Shown here piece after piece: positions 4,922-6,291 of a stretch of 6,291 bases of DNA. The first letter of the stretch is position 1. Each line of letters opens with the position of its first letter. A model generated the notes under the pieces. The model did no database searches and was not told the origin of the DNA. It saw only the letters and a list, made by a program, of their open reading frames with translations. The DNA is from Candidatus Bipolaricaulota bacterium. GTDB taxonomy: Bacteria > Bipolaricaulota > Bipolaricaulia > RBG-16-55-9 > DRXL01. The stretch is from the NCBI GenBank assembly GCA_025057405.1, contig JANWXV010000040.1, forward strand, positions 1 through 6,291, written 5' to 3'. Both the position numbers and the translations under genes were made by a program.

Positions 4922-6220
4922 GTGATCCGAACGCTGGCCATCGAGGTTCCCCATAAACTCAACGAAAAAGTCTTTTTACAGGGCTGGGTGTATAACTTAA
5001 GGCCCATCGGCAAGCTCTGCTTTCTCGTGCTGCGCGACCGTTCGGGAACCGTCCAAGCCGTGCTCTACGATCGTGCCGATCTGGCCCAACAACTTCGGGA
5101 AGAGTCGGTCATCGAGCTTGTGGGCTATGTGCGCCGGGACGAGCGCGCCCCCAACGGCTGTGAAGTCCTCATCAGCGATCTTAAGATTCTGAGCACGCCG
5201 CCGGAGGCCTTGCCCATTCAGATCAACCGTCCGCGCGCCGCGCTCAACACCCGCCTAGAGACCCTTCTGGAGCATCGCGTTCTCGGTCTGAGACACCCAG
5301 AGATCGGCGCGATCTTTAGAGTGCAAGCCGAGCTAGTTCACGGCTTTCGTGAATTTCTCACCCACGAGGGCTTTCTCGAAGTGCACACCCCCAAGATCGT
5401 CGCGTCGGGGACCGAAGGGGGGACTGAACTCTTCCCCGTGCAGTACTTTGACAGAACGGCGTATTTGGCGCAAAGCCCGCAGTTTTACAAACAGATGCTG
5501 GTGGGCGCGGGCTTCGAGCGCGTCTTCGAAGTCGGCCCGGTCTATCGCGCCGAGCCGCACAGCACGACGCGCCATCTCAACGAATATATCAGCTTAGACA
5601 TCGAGATGGGGTTCATCGAGAGCGAGCAAGATTTATTAGCGCTCGAAGCGCGATTATTGCGACATATCTTCGCGCGGGTGCGCGAGCGCTGCGCTAGAGA
5701 GCTGGCGATCTACAGCGCGACCGTGCCCGATGTCCCCGACAAGATCCCCCAGATCACGCTGGCTGAAGCCCAAGAGATCCTGCAAGAGAGATTCAACAAA
5801 CAGAACGCCGGCGACTTAGACCCCGAATCTGAGAGGCTGCTCTGTCGCTATGCGCAAGAAGAGCTGGGCTGTGAGCTGCTCTTTGTCACGCATTATCCCA
5901 GAGAGAAGCGGCCGATGTACGCCATGCCCGACCCCGAAGATCCCACGCTGACGCGCAGCTTTGATCTGCTCTATAAGGGCTTAGAGATCACGACAGGAGG
6001 GCAGAGAATCCATCGGTACGAGATGCTGGTGGAGAGCATTCGTGGGCGCGGGCTAGACCCGAAGAATTTCGAGTTCTATCTGGAAGTTTTTAAGTGTGGG
6101 ATGCCGCCGCATGGGGGCTTCGCGATTGGGGCAGAGCGCCTGACGATGCAGCTGTTGAATCTCGCGAATGTGCGCGAGGCTTCGTTCTTTCCCAGAGATC
6201 GCACGCGGCTGACGCCCTAA
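4922..6220 (+). CDS. aspS: Archaeal/eukaryal-type aspartyl-tRNA synthetase, possibly non-discriminating
   Basis: A 432-residue class II synthetase that charges tRNA with aspartate. An N-terminal OB-fold anticodon-binding domain (about 1-100, GWVYNLR at 21-27) precedes the catalytic core: motif 1 (about 142-159), TEGGTELF (164-171), AQSPQFYKQ (183-191) with K190 expected to contact the Asp carboxylate, motif 2 (201-231, R209 in VYRAE), and motif 3 GGFAIGAERL with R406. QSPQ rather than the SGQ of AsnRS argues for aspartate. Length and ending (FPRDRTRLTP) match the archaeal type; the usual bacterial enzyme is about 590 residues with a GAD insert, absent here. Y24 replaces the Trp known from discriminating archaeal enzymes, and P77 matches the Pro recalled from Deinococcus AspRS2, so mischarging of tRNA-Asn is plausible. 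The GTG start fits the family N-terminus (IRT) and a leaderless mRNA. Confidence 0.93.
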   Translation: MIRTLAIEVPHKLNEKVFLQGWVYNLRPIGKLCFLVLRDRSGTVQAVLYDRADLAQQLREESVIELVGYVRRDERAPNGCEVLISDLKILSTPPEALPIQINRPRAALNTRLETLLEHRVLGLRHPEIGAIFRVQAELVHGFREFLTHEGFLEVHTPKIVASGTEGGTELFPVQYFDRTAYLAQSPQFYKQMLVGAGFERVFEVGPVYRAEPHSTTRHLNEYISLDIEMGFIESEQDLLALEARLLRHIFARVRERCARELAIYSATVPDVPDKIPQITLAEAQEILQERFNKQNAGDLDPESERLLCRYAQEELGCELLFVTHYPREKRPMYAMPDPEDPTLTRSFDLLYKGLEITTGGQRIHRYEMLVESIRGRGLDPKNFEFYLEVFKCGMPPHGGFAIGAERLTMQLLNLANVREASFFPRDRTRLTP

Positions 6221-6231
6221 GTATGTTGGGG

Positions 6232-6291
6232 TGCCGAGGGAGGGAGTCGAACCCACACGGGGGGTGAACCCCACGGGATTTTGAGTCCCGC
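6232..6291 (-). tRNA. tRNA-Leu (anticodon CAA), partial: 3' portion, 5' part beyond window
   Basis: Read on the minus strand from 6291: anticodon stem CGGGA/TCCCG around loop CTCAAAA (6285-6279, anticodon CAA at 6283-6281). A long class II variable arm follows, with stem GGGG/CCCC and loop TTCA, then a T-arm with TTCGACT (6251-6245), acceptor 3' strand CCTCGGC and discriminator A73 at 6232. The long variable arm, A73 and anticodon identify leucine. The T-stem has one T-T mismatch (pair 50-64). The genomic bases after A73 are CCC, so a full CCA end is not encoded. The 3' end is 11 nt from the aspS stop, in convergent orientation. The acceptor 5' strand and D-arm lie outside the window. Confidence 0.9.

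Noticed and set aside
4922..6220. Asparaginyl-tRNA synthetase instead of AspRS
   Set aside because: The active site has TEGGTELF and QSPQFYKQ, the AspRS forms, not the GQ-type motif and insertion of AsnRS.

Overview
The window looks like a gene-dense piece of a diderm, probably thermophilic bacterial chromosome of moderately high GC. Bacterial origin is shown by several sigma70-type promoters (one is TTGACA-N16-TATAAT), Shine-Dalgarno sites (GAGGTGAT, GAGGAG) and a signal-peptide-bearing barrel-like protein ending in Phe. Archaeal-flavoured genes (archaeal-type AspRS, a 3-hydroxyacyl-CoA dehydrogenase of archaeal-like sequence, a UPF0175/DUF3368 pair) recall deep-branching thermophilic lineages such as Candidatus Bipolaricaulota (Acetothermia/OP1). 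That placement is a low-confidence guess.

Layout. 1-811 (minus): 5' part of a 3-hydroxyacyl-CoA dehydrogenase gene running off the left edge. 882-1582 (minus): a two-gene toxin-antitoxin-like module, UPF0175 HTH antitoxin then DUF3368 PIN-fold protein, joined by an ATGA overlap. 1699-3400 (plus): a divergent two-gene envelope operon, a predicted outer-membrane barrel with a helical insert followed by a small glycine-rich exported protein. 3367-4825 (minus): an operon of a small winged-helix-like protein and mutY, whose end overlaps the envelope operon tail to tail. 4922-6220 (plus): an archaeal/eukaryal-type aspartyl-tRNA synthetase without the bacterial GAD insert. 6232-6291 (minus): the 3' part of a tRNA-Leu(CAA) gene, cut by the right edge.

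Regulation. The most striking structure is a block of about 51 bp present twice, upstream of the dehydrogenase and upstream of the UPF0175 gene. Each copy carries a complete promoter (TTGCAC-N18-TATNAT), a palindrome over the -10 (CGCTAT-N-ATAGCG) and a second one over the -35 (GTGC-A3/4-GCAC). The copies exactly bracket the toxin-antitoxin cassette, so the antitoxin could control the dehydrogenase too, and the cassette may have arrived by, or be removable by, recombination between them. The antitoxin promoter is back to back with the envelope-operon promoter (-35 boxes 6 bp apart), which has a perfect 8-bp inverted repeat over its -10 and start site. Further right, aspS (GTG start) and the winged-helix gene are divergent, and both have start codons only a few bases beyond the expected transcription start, implying leaderless mRNAs.

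No IS element, CRISPR array, riboswitch or convincing intrinsic terminator was seen. No gene-free stretch exceeds about 120 bases.
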